Positions 28,689-37,684 of a DNA stretch of 64,000 bases are shown piece after piece; the stretch's first letter is position 1; the number at the start of each line of letters is the position of its first letter. The notes beneath the pieces were generated by a model. The model had not been told where the DNA came from. It ran no database searches and saw only the letters and a list, made by a program, of their open reading frames with translations. Both the position numbers and the translations under genes were made by a program. Source of the stretch: Paenibacillus selenitireducens (lineage in GTDB: Bacteria > Bacillota > Bacilli > Paenibacillales > Paenibacillaceae); contig NZ_MSZX01000008.1 in assembly GCF_002021565.1 (NCBI RefSeq), positions 124,027 through 188,026 on the forward strand. Direction: 5' to 3'.

Positions 28689-28774
28689 CATAAACCTCCT
28701 GACTTCATTCAACTCCTAATTGAAGTTCCATCTGGAAGGTCTAAATTCCTTTATTTTCCTGAAAAATATTCCTT

Positions 28775-29593
28775 TTATCCCTGGTACCCACTCTGGAAAT
28801 ACTTGCGATAGATTCGTTCAAAGCTTGCACCGAACTTCTCACGCAATTCAGGCCCCATCTCTGCCTCTAACTCGAATAATACAAGCTCCTGCGCAAAATG
28901 GTTCAACAATAACTCCAACATCGCCGGATGCTCCGTGACAAGCGCCTTCGTCGGTAGCCCTTCTCCCCGCATGCCAAGCATACTCCACTTACGGTCGATG
29001 ACAATAGAGAATTTACGTCCACTGCGTTGACGCTCTAGCTCCTCGATATCCTGCTGCCCAGAATGGATTTGAAGCTGCATTCTGCGGAGCCGATGCTCTT
29101 CCACGCTGCCAACGACAGACCAGAACACTTTCACACCGCGTTTCTCAGCCTGCTCCAGTTCTTCCCGGAACAATTGTGCTTCTTCTGCCCAGACATCGAC
29201 GATAATCTCTTGCTTCGCCCGATTCAACTCTTGGCGAACCCGTTCGAATACTTTCTTTTCGTTCTCTAAGCTAAAAAACTCCGTTACGTCATTCGTTTGC
29301 TTCGGCATCATCTGTTCAACGTGACGAATTGAATTTTGCAATTGATCCATAATCATCCGCGTTAATTCCTCGATCGGCAACACTTTGTAGAGCGTTGGCT
29401 CTCCCTTACTTAATAAAACAAATCCATGATCCACGAGCTTTTGCAGCGCCGCATAGACATTAGATCTCGATACGCCAAGCCGTTTTGCTACTTCATATCC
29501 TGACATCGCGCCTTGCTCGGCAAGAACGATGAGCATCTTTGATTCCATTTCCGTAAATCCCAATACTTTTAAATGTTGCACCAACTGGTCCAT
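28775..29593 (-). CDS. TrmB-family transcriptional regulator
   Basis: 272 residues. N-terminal winged helix (about 1-75) with G-Y-E-V-A-K-R-L-G-V-S-R-S-N-V-Y-A-A-L as recognition region, a coiled-coil link (about 75-115), and a TrmB C-terminal domain with E-I-I-V-D-V-W and V-F-W-S-V-V-G. TrmB regulators often sense sugars. It is the first gene before the DUF3990 pair and may control itself through the repeated ACATGT at its promoter. Confidence 0.88.
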   Translation of the reverse strand: MDQLVQHLKVLGFTEMESKMLIVLAEQGAMSGYEVAKRLGVSRSNVYAALQKLVDHGFVLLSKGEPTLYKVLPIEELTRMIMDQLQNSIRHVEQMMPKQTNDVTEFFSLENEKKVFERVRQELNRAKQEIIVDVWAEEAQLFREELEQAEKRGVKVFWSVVGSVEEHRLRRMQLQIHSGQQDIEELERQRSGRKFSIVIDRKWSMLGMRGEGLPTKALVTEHPAMLELLLNHFAQELVLFELEAEMGPELREKFGASFERIYRKYFQSGYQG

Positions 29594-29612
29594 TCCTTAT
29601 GCCTCCATCGTT

Positions 29613-29639
29613 ACATGTCGCAGAAATTATACCACATGT
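29613..29639 (-). promoter_or_regulatory. Extended -10 promoter of the TrmB gene flanked by two ACATGT sites
   Basis: Minus strand TG-G-TATAAT (-10 at 29631-29626). ACATGT occurs at 29613-29618 and 29634-29639, two helical turns (21 bases) apart, one on each side of the -10. The -35 match is poor. Autoregulation is inferred. Confidence 0.45.
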
Positions 29640-29678
29640 GATCTACCTCATGCATAAAATGCTAGAATCCTAGGGACG

Positions 29679-29982
29679 GACGAACGAGATTCACGAATAA
29701 TAGGAAGATCGTACGATCGATTTTTCGATGATGTGCTCATTCCAGCCTCTAAGCAGCATAACAGTAAGCTCATGGACAAATTCAATGATTTCAGTTTAGA
29801 TGAGCTGGAACGCTACTTACGCTTATAAGAACAAAACTTATCGGTATATGGTCATTGGCGAAACGGGGAGTATTAGTGGCAAGGTTCCTCGAAGCGCATG
29901 GAAAATTACATTTTTCACCCTCTTCTGTGTCGTTGTCGTGTTATTTATTATCAGCTATTTCTACGGACAACCGACGACCTGA
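29679..29982 (+). pseudogene. Decayed C-terminus of a zinc-ribbon/TFIIB-type membrane protein
   Basis: Two rightward frames together resemble the end of a TFIIB-type zinc-ribbon protein. The first reads D-D-V-L-I-P-A-S-K-Q-H then E-L-E-R-Y before a stop at about 29826. The second, in another frame, continues with Y-A-Y-K-N-K-T-Y-R-Y-M-V-I-G-E-T-G-S-I-S-G-K-V-P and a final membrane helix. No start, N-terminal ribbon or ribosome site remains. The homology call is from memory of the family C-terminus and is moderate. Confidence 0.5.
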
Positions 29983-30045
29983 TGACTTAGAAGGCAGAAA
30001 ATGTTTGAATATGGAGGCACGCGAGGGAGCTTGCCTTGCTATGAT

Positions 30046-30227
30046 GGATTTATGCAATATAGCTCACTCGTTGGAATTTATTAATGCGCCTATATTGGAT
30101 ATATACATGATAGAAGCCTATAAATCAGCAGTTATGAGGTATTTAGCCTATTCTATTGGATTTATCCAATATAGCGCATGAAATCGAGCCAAAAACAGCT
30201 AAGTTAGTGGATTTATCCATTATAGCG
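30046..30227. repeat. Four copies of an about 20-bp AT-rich repeat
   Basis: Direct copies of GGATTTATSCAWTATAGC lie at 30046-30063, 30158-30177 and 30209-30227. An inverted copy, GCGCCTATATTGGATATATA, is at 30086-30105. Spacing is irregular and no spacers of constant length are present, so this is not CRISPR. It looks like a dispersed intergenic repeat. Confidence 0.65.
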
Positions 30228-30287
30228 AGTAGGTTTCAGCACAGCTTTCAATAATTACAACTAAACTAGAAACGCCCACGGCGTCCA

Positions 30288-30335
30288 ACAAAAAAGACCG
30301 ACACAAGCGTAAACTTTGTGTTCGGTCTTTTTTTT
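30288..30335 (-). terminator. Terminator of the arg cluster
   Basis: AAAGACCGACACAA pairs with TTTGTGTTCGGTCTTT around a short loop, with T runs on both strands. It lies just after the argH stop. Confidence 0.85.
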
Positions 30336-30351
30336 GGAATTATGATGGATC

Positions 30352-31767
30352 TTATTTGCATTTCTTCGAATATTCTTCCACCCAAGCTACCGTCTGCTCC
30401 AGTGCTTGTTCTGCGCGAGCAATAGCTGCCTCGACTTGAATCGTCGCTGTACCGCCATACACGTTACGCGCATTCACAACTTGCTGTGGCTGCAGCACTT
30501 CATAGATGCGGTCATCGAACAATGGAGAGAATTGTTTGAACTCATCCAGGGTTAGATCCAACAGATACTTTTGGTTCTGGATACAATATAATACGGTCTT
30601 CCCGATGACTTCATGCGCTTGGCGGAACGGCAGACCTTTGTTCACCAAGAAGTCCGCAATATCCGTCGCATTTGAGAAATCTTGATTCACGGCTTGACGC
30701 ATCCGGTCACGGTTGACCTTCATCGTCTCTACCATCGGAGCGAACAATTGCAAGGCGCCTTGAAGAGTACGAACCGTATCGAACATGCCTTCTTTGTCCT
30801 CTTGCATATCTTTGTTATACGCAAGCGGCAAGGATTTCAACACTGTTAACAAGCCCATAAGATTTCCATAGACACGGCCTGTCTTCCCGCGCACAAGTTC
30901 TGCTACATCAGGATTCTTCTTCTGCGGCATAATGCTGCTGCCTGTACAGAATGCATCATCCAACTCGACGAAATTAAACTCTGTGCTGGACCATAACACC
31001 ATCTCTTCGCAGAAACGGGACAAGTGCATCATCAGAATCGAAGAGCCGCTTAAGAATTCTAAAATGAAGTCCCGGTCACTCACGGCATCCAAACTATTCT
31101 CATACACGCGATCAAAGTTCAATTGCTCCGCCACAAAATGACGATCAATCGCAAAGGTCGTTCCTGCAAGTGCACCCGCGCCGAGCGGTAACGTATTAAT
31201 ACGTTTGTAGCTGTCTTGCAAACGTTCGATATCGCGTTCAAACATCGACACGTAGGCCATCAAATGATGGGCGAAAAGGATCGGCTGTGCGCGTTGTAAA
31301 TGGGTATATCCCGGCACGATCGTATCGAGATTGGCTTTCGCCTGCGTAAGCAGTGCTTCTTGTAATTTGCCAAGAAGACCAACAAACTCTACAACCCGCT
31401 TCCGCAGGTACAAATGCATGTCGGTTGCTACTTGGTCATTCCTACTGCGACCCGTATGTAGTTTACCGCCTACTGGGCCGATTTCTTCGATAAGTGTTTT
31501 CTCAATATTCATATGGATATCTTCGTCGGAGACGGAAAACTCCATCTCTCCGCGACGAATTTTTCCTTGTACGCTTAGTAAGCCTTCACGGATTTTCTCG
31601 ACATCCTCTGCTGGCAGGATCCCGCACTTTCCAAGCATGGTAACATGCGCCAAGCTGCCTTGGATGTCTTCTTCTGCGAGTTCTTTATCAAACGTAATGG
31701 AAGCTGTGTATTCTTCCACTAACTGATCGGTCTGCTTCGTGAAGCGGCCGCCCCATAGTTTACTCAT
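30352..31767 (-). CDS. argH: Argininosuccinate lyase
   Basis: 471 residues, full length. The fumarase/ASL signature [12 protein letters not shown] is intact at about 279-290 with the catalytic Ser, and the N-terminal L-W-G-G-R-F start is typical. The T-G-R-S-R-N-D-Q-V loop binds substrate. It splits argininosuccinate to arginine and fumarate, the last step of the pathway. It is the final gene of the arg run, separated from argG by 253 bases that contain a long inverted repeat. Confidence 0.97.
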   Translation of the reverse strand: MSKLWGGRFTKQTDQLVEEYTASITFDKELAEEDIQGSLAHVTMLGKCGILPAEDVEKIREGLLSVQGKIRRGEMEFSVSDEDIHMNIEKTLIEEIGPVGGKLHTGRSRNDQVATDMHLYLRKRVVEFVGLLGKLQEALLTQAKANLDTIVPGYTHLQRAQPILFAHHLMAYVSMFERDIERLQDSYKRINTLPLGAGALAGTTFAIDRHFVAEQLNFDRVYENSLDAVSDRDFILEFLSGSSILMMHLSRFCEEMVLWSSTEFNFVELDDAFCTGSSIMPQKKNPDVAELVRGKTGRVYGNLMGLLTVLKSLPLAYNKDMQEDKEGMFDTVRTLQGALQLFAPMVETMKVNRDRMRQAVNQDFSNATDIADFLVNKGLPFRQAHEVIGKTVLYCIQNQKYLLDLTLDEFKQFSPLFDDRIYEVLQPQQVVNARNVYGGTATIQVEAAIARAEQALEQTVAWVEEYSKKCK

Positions 31768-31865
31768 GCTAGCATCTCCTTCGTTCCGTTCGCTTGCGGC
31801 GGGGGTTGGTAACTTCGTGGAGAATAATAGGAGCTCGAGAGTAGGAGTATCATCTTCCGTCGCTG

Positions 31866-31919
31866 TTGAAATCCGAAAACTTTATTTGAATCGATTACAT
31901 GGATATTTTCGGATTTCAA
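31866..31919. repeat. Perfect 14-bp inverted repeat between argG and argH
   Basis: TTGAAATCCGAAAA (31866-31879) pairs with TTTTCGGATTTCAA (31906-31919) across a 26-base loop. No T run follows on the minus strand, so it is not a typical terminator. It could be a processing or stability element. The rest of 31768-32020 shows no gene. Confidence 0.6.
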
Positions 31920-32020
31920 AGGCGATCGCTATCGCTCTCCAGACGACACCCCCACTCCTTTGCTACAAATTTTACAACACTAACACCGTCCCCACACCGC
32001 TCGCTCTCTACACTTTTATA

Positions 32021-33259
32021 TTAACGCTTCGCGCTTTGTTCTACTCCAGTGCTTACTTTCAAACGCAATGCATTCAGATGGATAAAGCCTGTTGCATCCG
32101 CTTGGTCATACGCTTGCGTCGGATCTGCTTCCATCGTTGCGATATCTGGATTGTACAAGCTCACTGGACTCTTCACGCCAGCACCGATAACGTTGCCTTT
32201 GTACAATTTCAGACGAACCGTACCGGATACGTTGCGTTGGCTCTCAGTTACAAGAGCTTGCAACGCTAGACGCTCTGGTGCGAACCAGAAGCCGTTATAG
32301 ACTAACGTAGCATATTTCGAGATTAAAGAATCTCTCAAGTGCATGACGTCGCGATCCATGGTCAAGGATTCCATTTTGCGATGTGCTGTGAACAAGATCG
32401 TTCCGCCTGGTGTCTCATAGACGCCGCGGCTCTTCATGCCGACAAAACGGTTCTCCACCATATCTACGCGACCAATACCGTGCTTGCCGCCCAACTCATT
32501 CAGCTTCTCCATCACTTGCAGCGGGCTCAGCTGTTCGCCGTTAATGGCTACGCAATCGCCTTGCTCGAATTGAAGTTCTACATATTCCGCTTGATCTGGC
32601 GCATCCTCAGGTGACACGCTCAGTACGTACATGCCTTTGTTGGCGTCTGCGCTTGGATCAAACCAAGGATCTTCCAACATCCCGCTCTCAAAGCTAATAT
32701 GCAGCAAGTTACGGTCCATCGAATACGGCTTCGCCGCAGAAGCTTGTACCGGAATGCCATGCTTCTCAGCATAGGCAATCATCTCTGCACGGCCCGGGAA
32801 CTGATTACGGAATTCTTCGGAACGCCAAGGCGCGATCACTTGAATTTCTGGCGCCAGTGCCGCAGCCGTTAATTCGAAGCGAACTTGGTCATTCCCTTTG
32901 CCTGTCGCACCGTGAGCAATCGCTGTTGCGCCTTCTGCACGCGCGATGTCGACCATACGTTTCGCGATCAAAGGACGCGCAATGCTTGTACCCAGCAGGT
33001 ATTGCCCTTCATATAGCGCACCTGATTGGAACATCGGGTAGATGAAATCTTGTGCGAACTCATCGCGGAGATCATCAATGTATACTTTGGATGCGCCTGT
33101 TGCCAGTGCTTTTTCTTCCAAGCCGTCAAGCTCATCCTTCTGTCCGATATCTGCCGTAAATGCGATAATTTCCGCATCATAGGTTTCTTTTAACCATTTC
33201 AAAATGACGGATGTATCCAAGCCGCCGGAATAGGCGAGCACGATTTTTTCTTTTGCCAT
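32021..33259 (-). CDS. argG: Argininosuccinate synthase
   Basis: 412 residues. The N-terminal ATP pyrophosphatase loop A-Y-S-G-G-L-D-T-S is intact, followed by I-A-F-T-A-D-I-G-Q, and the citrulline/aspartate site has [13 protein letters not shown]. It joins citrulline and aspartate using ATP. It lies 68 bases after argF, with a small hairpin in the gap, and upstream of argH. Confidence 0.97.
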   Translation of the reverse strand: MAKEKIVLAYSGGLDTSVILKWLKETYDAEIIAFTADIGQKDELDGLEEKALATGASKVYIDDLRDEFAQDFIYPMFQSGALYEGQYLLGTSIARPLIAKRMVDIARAEGATAIAHGATGKGNDQVRFELTAAALAPEIQVIAPWRSEEFRNQFPGRAEMIAYAEKHGIPVQASAAKPYSMDRNLLHISFESGMLEDPWFDPSADANKGMYVLSVSPEDAPDQAEYVELQFEQGDCVAINGEQLSPLQVMEKLNELGGKHGIGRVDMVENRFVGMKSRGVYETPGGTILFTAHRKMESLTMDRDVMHLRDSLISKYATLVYNGFWFAPERLALQALVTESQRNVSGTVRLKLYKGNVIGAGVKSPVSLYNPDIATMEADPTQAYDQADATGFIHLNALRLKVSTGVEQSAKR

Positions 33260-33297
33260 TGTCTCTCAACTCCCAAGTGAATAGTTTAGAATTTTTT

Positions 33298-33317
33298 AGT
33301 TTCGATCCGTCGAAACT
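33298..33317. repeat. Hairpin between argF and argG
   Basis: AGTTTCGA-TCCG-TCGAAACT, an 8-pair perfect stem with a TCCG loop. The T run is only on the plus strand, so it should not terminate the leftward arg transcript; it may influence mRNA processing. Confidence 0.5.
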
Positions 33318-33327
33318 TTTATAAATT

Positions 33328-34287
33328 CTATTGTGATAGAATAGCTGCCATGACCGCTTTCTGGGCATGCAGACGATTTTCTGCTTGATCAAAAATAATG
33401 GAATTGGACCCGTCAATCACGCCTTCGCTTACTTCTTCCCCGCGATGCGCTGGCAGACAGTGCATGAACAAGTAATCCGGCTTCGCATGCTTCACAAGCT
33501 CTTCGTTCACTTGGAAGTCCTTGAACGCCTGCTCACGATCTTGCTGCTCGGATTCAAAGCCCATGCTTGCCCATACATCGGTATAAATGACATCCGCGTC
33601 TTGTACCGCTTCGATAGGGTCTCGCGTAATCACAATTTTGGAACCTGTAACCGTTGCAATCTCTTGTGCTTGGCGAATGATCGTATCATCCATGTCATAT
33701 CCCTCTGGAGACGCAATGGAGATATGAATACCCAATTTTGCTGCTCCAATCATCAAGGAGTGAACCATATTGTTGCCGTCCCCAATATAAGCAAGCTTCA
33801 AGCCCGCTAACTTGCCTTTGTGCTCAAGAATGGTCTGATAGTCAGCCAAGGCTTGGCAAGGATGCGACAAGTCGGTTAACCCGTTAATGACCGGAATCGT
33901 TGCCCAACGCGCCAAATCGATCACCGTACGATGTGCATACGTCCGAATCATGATCCCGTCCAGGTAACGAGACATGGTCTGTGCCGTGTCATGAATCGAT
34001 TCCCCACGACCGATTTGAAGATCATTTTTGCTTAAGAAGAGGGCATGCCCTCCTAATTGGTACATTCCGACTTCAAAGGAAACCCGTGTCCGTGTAGAAG
34101 ATTTCTCGAAAATCATGCCGAGCGTTTTCCCTTTGAGCGGTTGATACACCTCGCCGTTCTTCTGCTTTTGCTTCAAATCTATCGCGAGATCAATCAAATA
34201 ACGAATCTCCTCGGGAGAATAGTCGCCAAGTCCGAGAAAATCACGGCCTTTTAAATTGATGCCTAATTCCGTTTGTGTTGTACTCAT
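33328..34287 (-). CDS. argF: Ornithine carbamoyltransferase
   Basis: 319 residues. Carbamoyl-phosphate motif S-S-T-R-T-R-V-S-F-E at about 60-69, the H-P-C-Q-A loop, and M-H-C-L-P-A-H-R-G-E near residue 275 are intact and specific for OTCase. It makes citrulline from ornithine and carbamoyl phosphate. AGGAG precedes the ATG. argD ends 23 bases upstream. Confidence 0.96.
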   Translation of the reverse strand: MSTTQTELGINLKGRDFLGLGDYSPEEIRYLIDLAIDLKQKQKNGEVYQPLKGKTLGMIFEKSSTRTRVSFEVGMYQLGGHALFLSKNDLQIGRGESIHDTAQTMSRYLDGIMIRTYAHRTVIDLARWATIPVINGLTDLSHPCQALADYQTILEHKGKLAGLKLAYIGDGNNMVHSLMIGAAKLGIHISIASPEGYDMDDTIIRQAQEIATVTGSKIVITRDPIEAVQDADVIYTDVWASMGFESEQQDREQAFKDFQVNEELVKHAKPDYLFMHCLPAHRGEEVSEGVIDGSNSIIFDQAENRLHAQKAVMAAILSQ

Positions 34288-34310
34288 CTAGATCACTCCT
34301 GTTCCCTTTT

Positions 34311-35522
34311 CTATTGCGTAACAGCGGCTTTTGCTGTGAATAGTTCGTTGATCATGCTTACAGCTGTATCTATTTCTTCCTTTGTTACCAAGAGGTTCGG
34401 CAATAGACGCAATACGTTCGGCCCAGCAGACACCGTGAGGAGTCCTTTTTGCTGTGCTTCAGCGATCACGCCTGCAACCGGTTCGATGCACTCTATCCCG
34501 ATAATTAGACCTTTGCCGCGGATCGCGCGCACATACGTATTGCCATCCAATTTCTCTTGTAACTGCTCCATCAAGTAGTCGCCCATCTCGGCTGCCCGTT
34601 CCCATAAGCGCCCGCCAACAATCGTCTCTACGGTTGCAATGACGGCTGCTGTAGCGATTGGCGTACCACCGAACGTGGAACCATGGCTGCCGGCGGTGAA
34701 AGCTTCGCGCAAATAACCTTTGCCCAACATCGCTCCGACCGGGAACCCACTTGCTAAAGCTTTAGCCACCGTGAAGATATCCGGCTCGATCCCGTAATGC
34801 TCATACGCGAACAATTTACCCGTACGTCCCATGCCCGTCTGAATCTCATCAATGATCAGAAGCAGGTTATGTTCTTTGCAGAGCTTCGCAATATGCTGTA
34901 CAAATGCCGGTTCAACCGGAATGACGCCGCCTTCGGCCTGCACCATTTCGATCATGATGGCACAAGTCTGGTTCGTGATCGCTGCTTCTAACGCTTCAAC
35001 GTCATGCAATGGCACGTGTTTGAAGCCGGCTGGCAACGGTGCGAAGCCCTCTTTTACTTTATCCTGTCCTGTTGCCGTTAATGTCGCTAACGTCCGTCCA
35101 TGAAAAGATTGATTGAACGTAATGATCTCGTAACGCCCGCTGTTCAGAACTTTCTGATGATAACGGCGAGCAAGCTTAATTGCTGCTTCGTTCGCTTCTG
35201 CACCGGAATTACAGAAGAACACGGCATCCGCACAGGTATTTGCTGTTAATAGCGCAGCTGCTTTCTCTTGATTCGGGATTTGAAATAGATTCGATACATG
35301 CCACAATTCATCCAACTGAGCTACCAGCTTCTCCTTGACCTGTTGCGGCGCATGACCCAACCCCGTTACAGCGAGACCGCTCATGAAATCTAAATATTTG
35401 TTCCCCTGATCATCCCATAAATAACTGCCTTGACCTTTCACGAGGGAAATCGGATATCTTGCATACGTTGGAAATAACGAGCTTTGCACCTGACCTTGAC
35501 CTTGCTCTTGCGTTCCACTCAT
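34311..35522 (-). CDS. argD: Acetylornithine aminotransferase
   Basis: 403 residues, a class III PLP aminotransferase. F-F-C-N-S-G-A-E-A-N-E-A-A at about 103-115 binds phosphate. L-L-I-I-D-E-I-Q-T-G-M-G-R-T-G contains the PLP Asp, and the Lys is in V-A-K-A-L-A-S-G-F-P. It converts N-acetylglutamate semialdehyde to N-acetylornithine. AAAGGAGG precedes the start by eight bases, and it sits in order between argB and argF. Confidence 0.95.
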   Translation of the reverse strand: MSGTQEQGQGQVQSSLFPTYARYPISLVKGQGSYLWDDQGNKYLDFMSGLAVTGLGHAPQQVKEKLVAQLDELWHVSNLFQIPNQEKAAALLTANTCADAVFFCNSGAEANEAAIKLARRYHQKVLNSGRYEIITFNQSFHGRTLATLTATGQDKVKEGFAPLPAGFKHVPLHDVEALEAAITNQTCAIMIEMVQAEGGVIPVEPAFVQHIAKLCKEHNLLLIIDEIQTGMGRTGKLFAYEHYGIEPDIFTVAKALASGFPVGAMLGKGYLREAFTAGSHGSTFGGTPIATAAVIATVETIVGGRLWERAAEMGDYLMEQLQEKLDGNTYVRAIRGKGLIIGIECIEPVAGVIAEAQQKGLLTVSAGPNVLRLLPNLLVTKEEIDTAVSMINELFTAKAAVTQ

Positions 35523-35565
35523 AACACGTTCCTCCTTTCAATTTGACCAACCTATTTAATCTTCT

Positions 35566-36408
35566 TTATGCAATGATTATTCGTGTTCCGATCGCTTCAC
35601 CTTGAAGTGTGCGGCTTAATACATTCGGTTCCGTACCATTTACAATGACAACTTCCTGAACATCCCCATGAATGCACTGCATCGCTGCTCGTACTTTAGG
35701 AATCATGCCGCCGTAGATCTCACCGGTAGTGATCATTTCTTCGATCTCTGCTACGGTGACGGTTGGAAGCACTTGAAGTTCGCCCTCGATTCGCTTCATA
35801 ATTCCCGGGACATCTGTCACGACAATCATCTGTGCAACCCCAAGATGGGAAGCCACGGCTCCAGCCGCCGTATCTGCATTGATATTGAACCGCTGAACAC
35901 CGTCCGCTGAAATGCCGATCGGTGCAATCACTGGCATATAGCCCATTTGAATCACACCCTCGATGATCGAGGCTTCGATATGGACCACATCGCCTACAAA
36001 ACCGACCTCTGTCGAGTTCGGGACAGGTACCGTCTGAATCAATCCGCCGTCTACGCCTGAAAGCCCCAATGCCTTCGCACCGCTTACGCCGATTTTACGA
36101 ACGATTTGCTTATTGATTTGACCTGCTAGCACCATTTCCACAACATCAAGCACTTCATCGCTCGTCTTGCGCAACCCATTCACAAATTCGGTCTCGATCC
36201 CCAGTTTGGTTAACGTCTCTGAGATCGCGGGTCCACCGCCATGAACAATCACCGGTGTGATTCCATCCGCTTGCAATTGACGCAAGTCTTCGAAAAAAGC
36301 ATCAGGTAACGCCGCTAAGGTGCTCCCTCCACATTTCATAACAAATCGATGGTTCGTACTATTCCTAATCTGCTCGTTCGCAGCGCTTCCTTGTGTCTGT
36401 TCGCTCAT
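35566..36408 (-). CDS. argB: Acetylglutamate kinase
   Basis: 280 residues from ATG 36408, six bases after AGGTG; a GTG nine bases upstream is less likely because its ribosome site is too close. Motifs of the amino acid kinase family are present: K-C-G-G-S at the N-terminus, V-H-G-G-G-P-A-I, and N-I-N-A-D-T-A-A near 185. It phosphorylates N-acetylglutamate. Its leader lies in the 15-base gap after argJ. The N-terminus adds about 20 residues rich in Gln/Asn to the usual fold; arginine feedback inhibition cannot be judged by eye. Confidence 0.94.
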   Translation of the reverse strand: MSEQTQGSAANEQIRNSTNHRFVMKCGGSTLAALPDAFFEDLRQLQADGITPVIVHGGGPAISETLTKLGIETEFVNGLRKTSDEVLDVVEMVLAGQINKQIVRKIGVSGAKALGLSGVDGGLIQTVPVPNSTEVGFVGDVVHIEASIIEGVIQMGYMPVIAPIGISADGVQRFNINADTAAGAVASHLGVAQMIVVTDVPGIMKRIEGELQVLPTVTVAEIEEMITTGEIYGGMIPKVRAAMQCIHGDVQEVVIVNGTEPNVLSRTLQGEAIGTRIIIA

Positions 36409-36423
36409 GCTGATCACCTATCC

Positions 36424-37653
36424 TTACGTTCGATATGCCGCATTAATACGGACATAATCATAAGTTAAGTCACAGCCCCACGCCGTCGCCACGCCTGCCC
36501 CATGGTTCAATGCGACATGAATGGTCACTGTATTGCCTTTCAAATATTCCAAAGCCAATTCCTCGTCAAAAGGGACCGGTCTCGACTGTGTTAGTACCGT
36601 AATATCGCCTAGACGGATATCCACTGTCTCTGGGTTAACCGGCTCACCGGCACGACCTACAGCTGCGATGATCCGTCCCCAGTTCGCGTCAGCGCCGAAT
36701 ACGGCAGACTTTACAAGACTCGATCCAATTACCGTCTTCGCAATCGCTTGTGCGGATTCATCTGATACTGCCCCACTCACATTTACCTCAACCAGCTTTG
36801 TTGCCCCTTCGCCGTCTCTTGCAATCGCTTGTGCAAGGTGTTCGCATACATGACGGAACGCTGCGGCATAGGCTTCCCAATCCGGATGAGCCGGATTCAA
36901 GGGTGCATTCCCTACCAGACCACTTGCCATCGCAACAAGCATGTCATTTGTACTTGTATCTCCATCCACCGTAATCATATTGAACGTTACGTTTGTCGTC
37001 ATCCCGAGTAATTGCTGTAATGCAGCTTGATCAATAACTGCGTCTGTCGTCATAAAAGCAAGCATCGTTGCCATGTTCGGATGAATCATGCCCGATCCTT
37101 TTGCTGCTCCTGCAATGTAAACCGTTTCACCGTTCACTTGCACCGCAACGCAAATTTCTTTTTTCACTAAATCCGTTGTCAGAATCGCTTGGCTGAAATC
37201 TTCCGCCCCGCCAGCCTCTCCTGTCAGACGCTCTGGAAGCTTAGCGATCCCGGCGGACACGCGATCCATTTTCAATAATTCACCGATGACGCCTGTTGAA
37301 GCGACCGCAACATAATGTTCAGGTAATCCTAACTGTGCCGCCATCTCATTTCGCATTTGGTACGCGTCCTGCTCTCCTTGCTGCCCCGTACAAGCATTGG
37401 CATTTCCGCTGTTCACAATCACTGCTTGAAGCTTGCCTTCTTGGGCAATGCTCTCACGTGTGACTTTGAGCGGAGCTGCTTGGAACACGTTCGTCGTGTA
37501 GACTGCAGCAGCTGTCGCAGGAACCTCGCACAGAATAGCGCCAAGGTCATTCCGATCTGTTTTTTTCAATCCACAATGCATGCCGCCAGCCTTAAAGCCT
37601 TGCGGTACGGTAACCGAACCGTCTTTCACGACGGTAAAATATTGATTCCCCAT
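36424..37653 (-). CDS. argJ: Bifunctional ornithine acetyltransferase / N-acetylglutamate synthase
   Basis: 409 residues from ATG 37653 after GGAGAGAG; a TTG-started longer frame adds only five residues. The autoprocessing site M-A-T-M-L-A-F is present, with the Thr that becomes the N-terminal nucleophile of the beta chain, plus the oxyanion T-G-V-I-G segment upstream. It recycles the acetyl group from acetylornithine to glutamate, and no separate argE or argA is seen here. It lies between argC and argB. Confidence 0.95.
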   Translation of the reverse strand: MGNQYFTVVKDGSVTVPQGFKAGGMHCGLKKTDRNDLGAILCEVPATAAAVYTTNVFQAAPLKVTRESIAQEGKLQAVIVNSGNANACTGQQGEQDAYQMRNEMAAQLGLPEHYVAVASTGVIGELLKMDRVSAGIAKLPERLTGEAGGAEDFSQAILTTDLVKKEICVAVQVNGETVYIAGAAKGSGMIHPNMATMLAFMTTDAVIDQAALQQLLGMTTNVTFNMITVDGDTSTNDMLVAMASGLVGNAPLNPAHPDWEAYAAAFRHVCEHLAQAIARDGEGATKLVEVNVSGAVSDESAQAIAKTVIGSSLVKSAVFGADANWGRIIAAVGRAGEPVNPETVDIRLGDITVLTQSRPVPFDEELALEYLKGNTVTIHVALNHGAGVATAWGCDLTYDYVRINAAYRT

Positions 37654-37684
37654 ATGCTCTCTCTCCAATTCTCGTGAATAAACT

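Noticed and set aside
30046-30227. CRISPR array
   Set aside because: The repeated unit is about 20 bases, occurs in both orientations and has irregular spacing. No cas genes are near.
33298-33317. Terminator between argF and argG
   Set aside because: The stem is good but its T run is on the plus strand, opposite to arg transcription.
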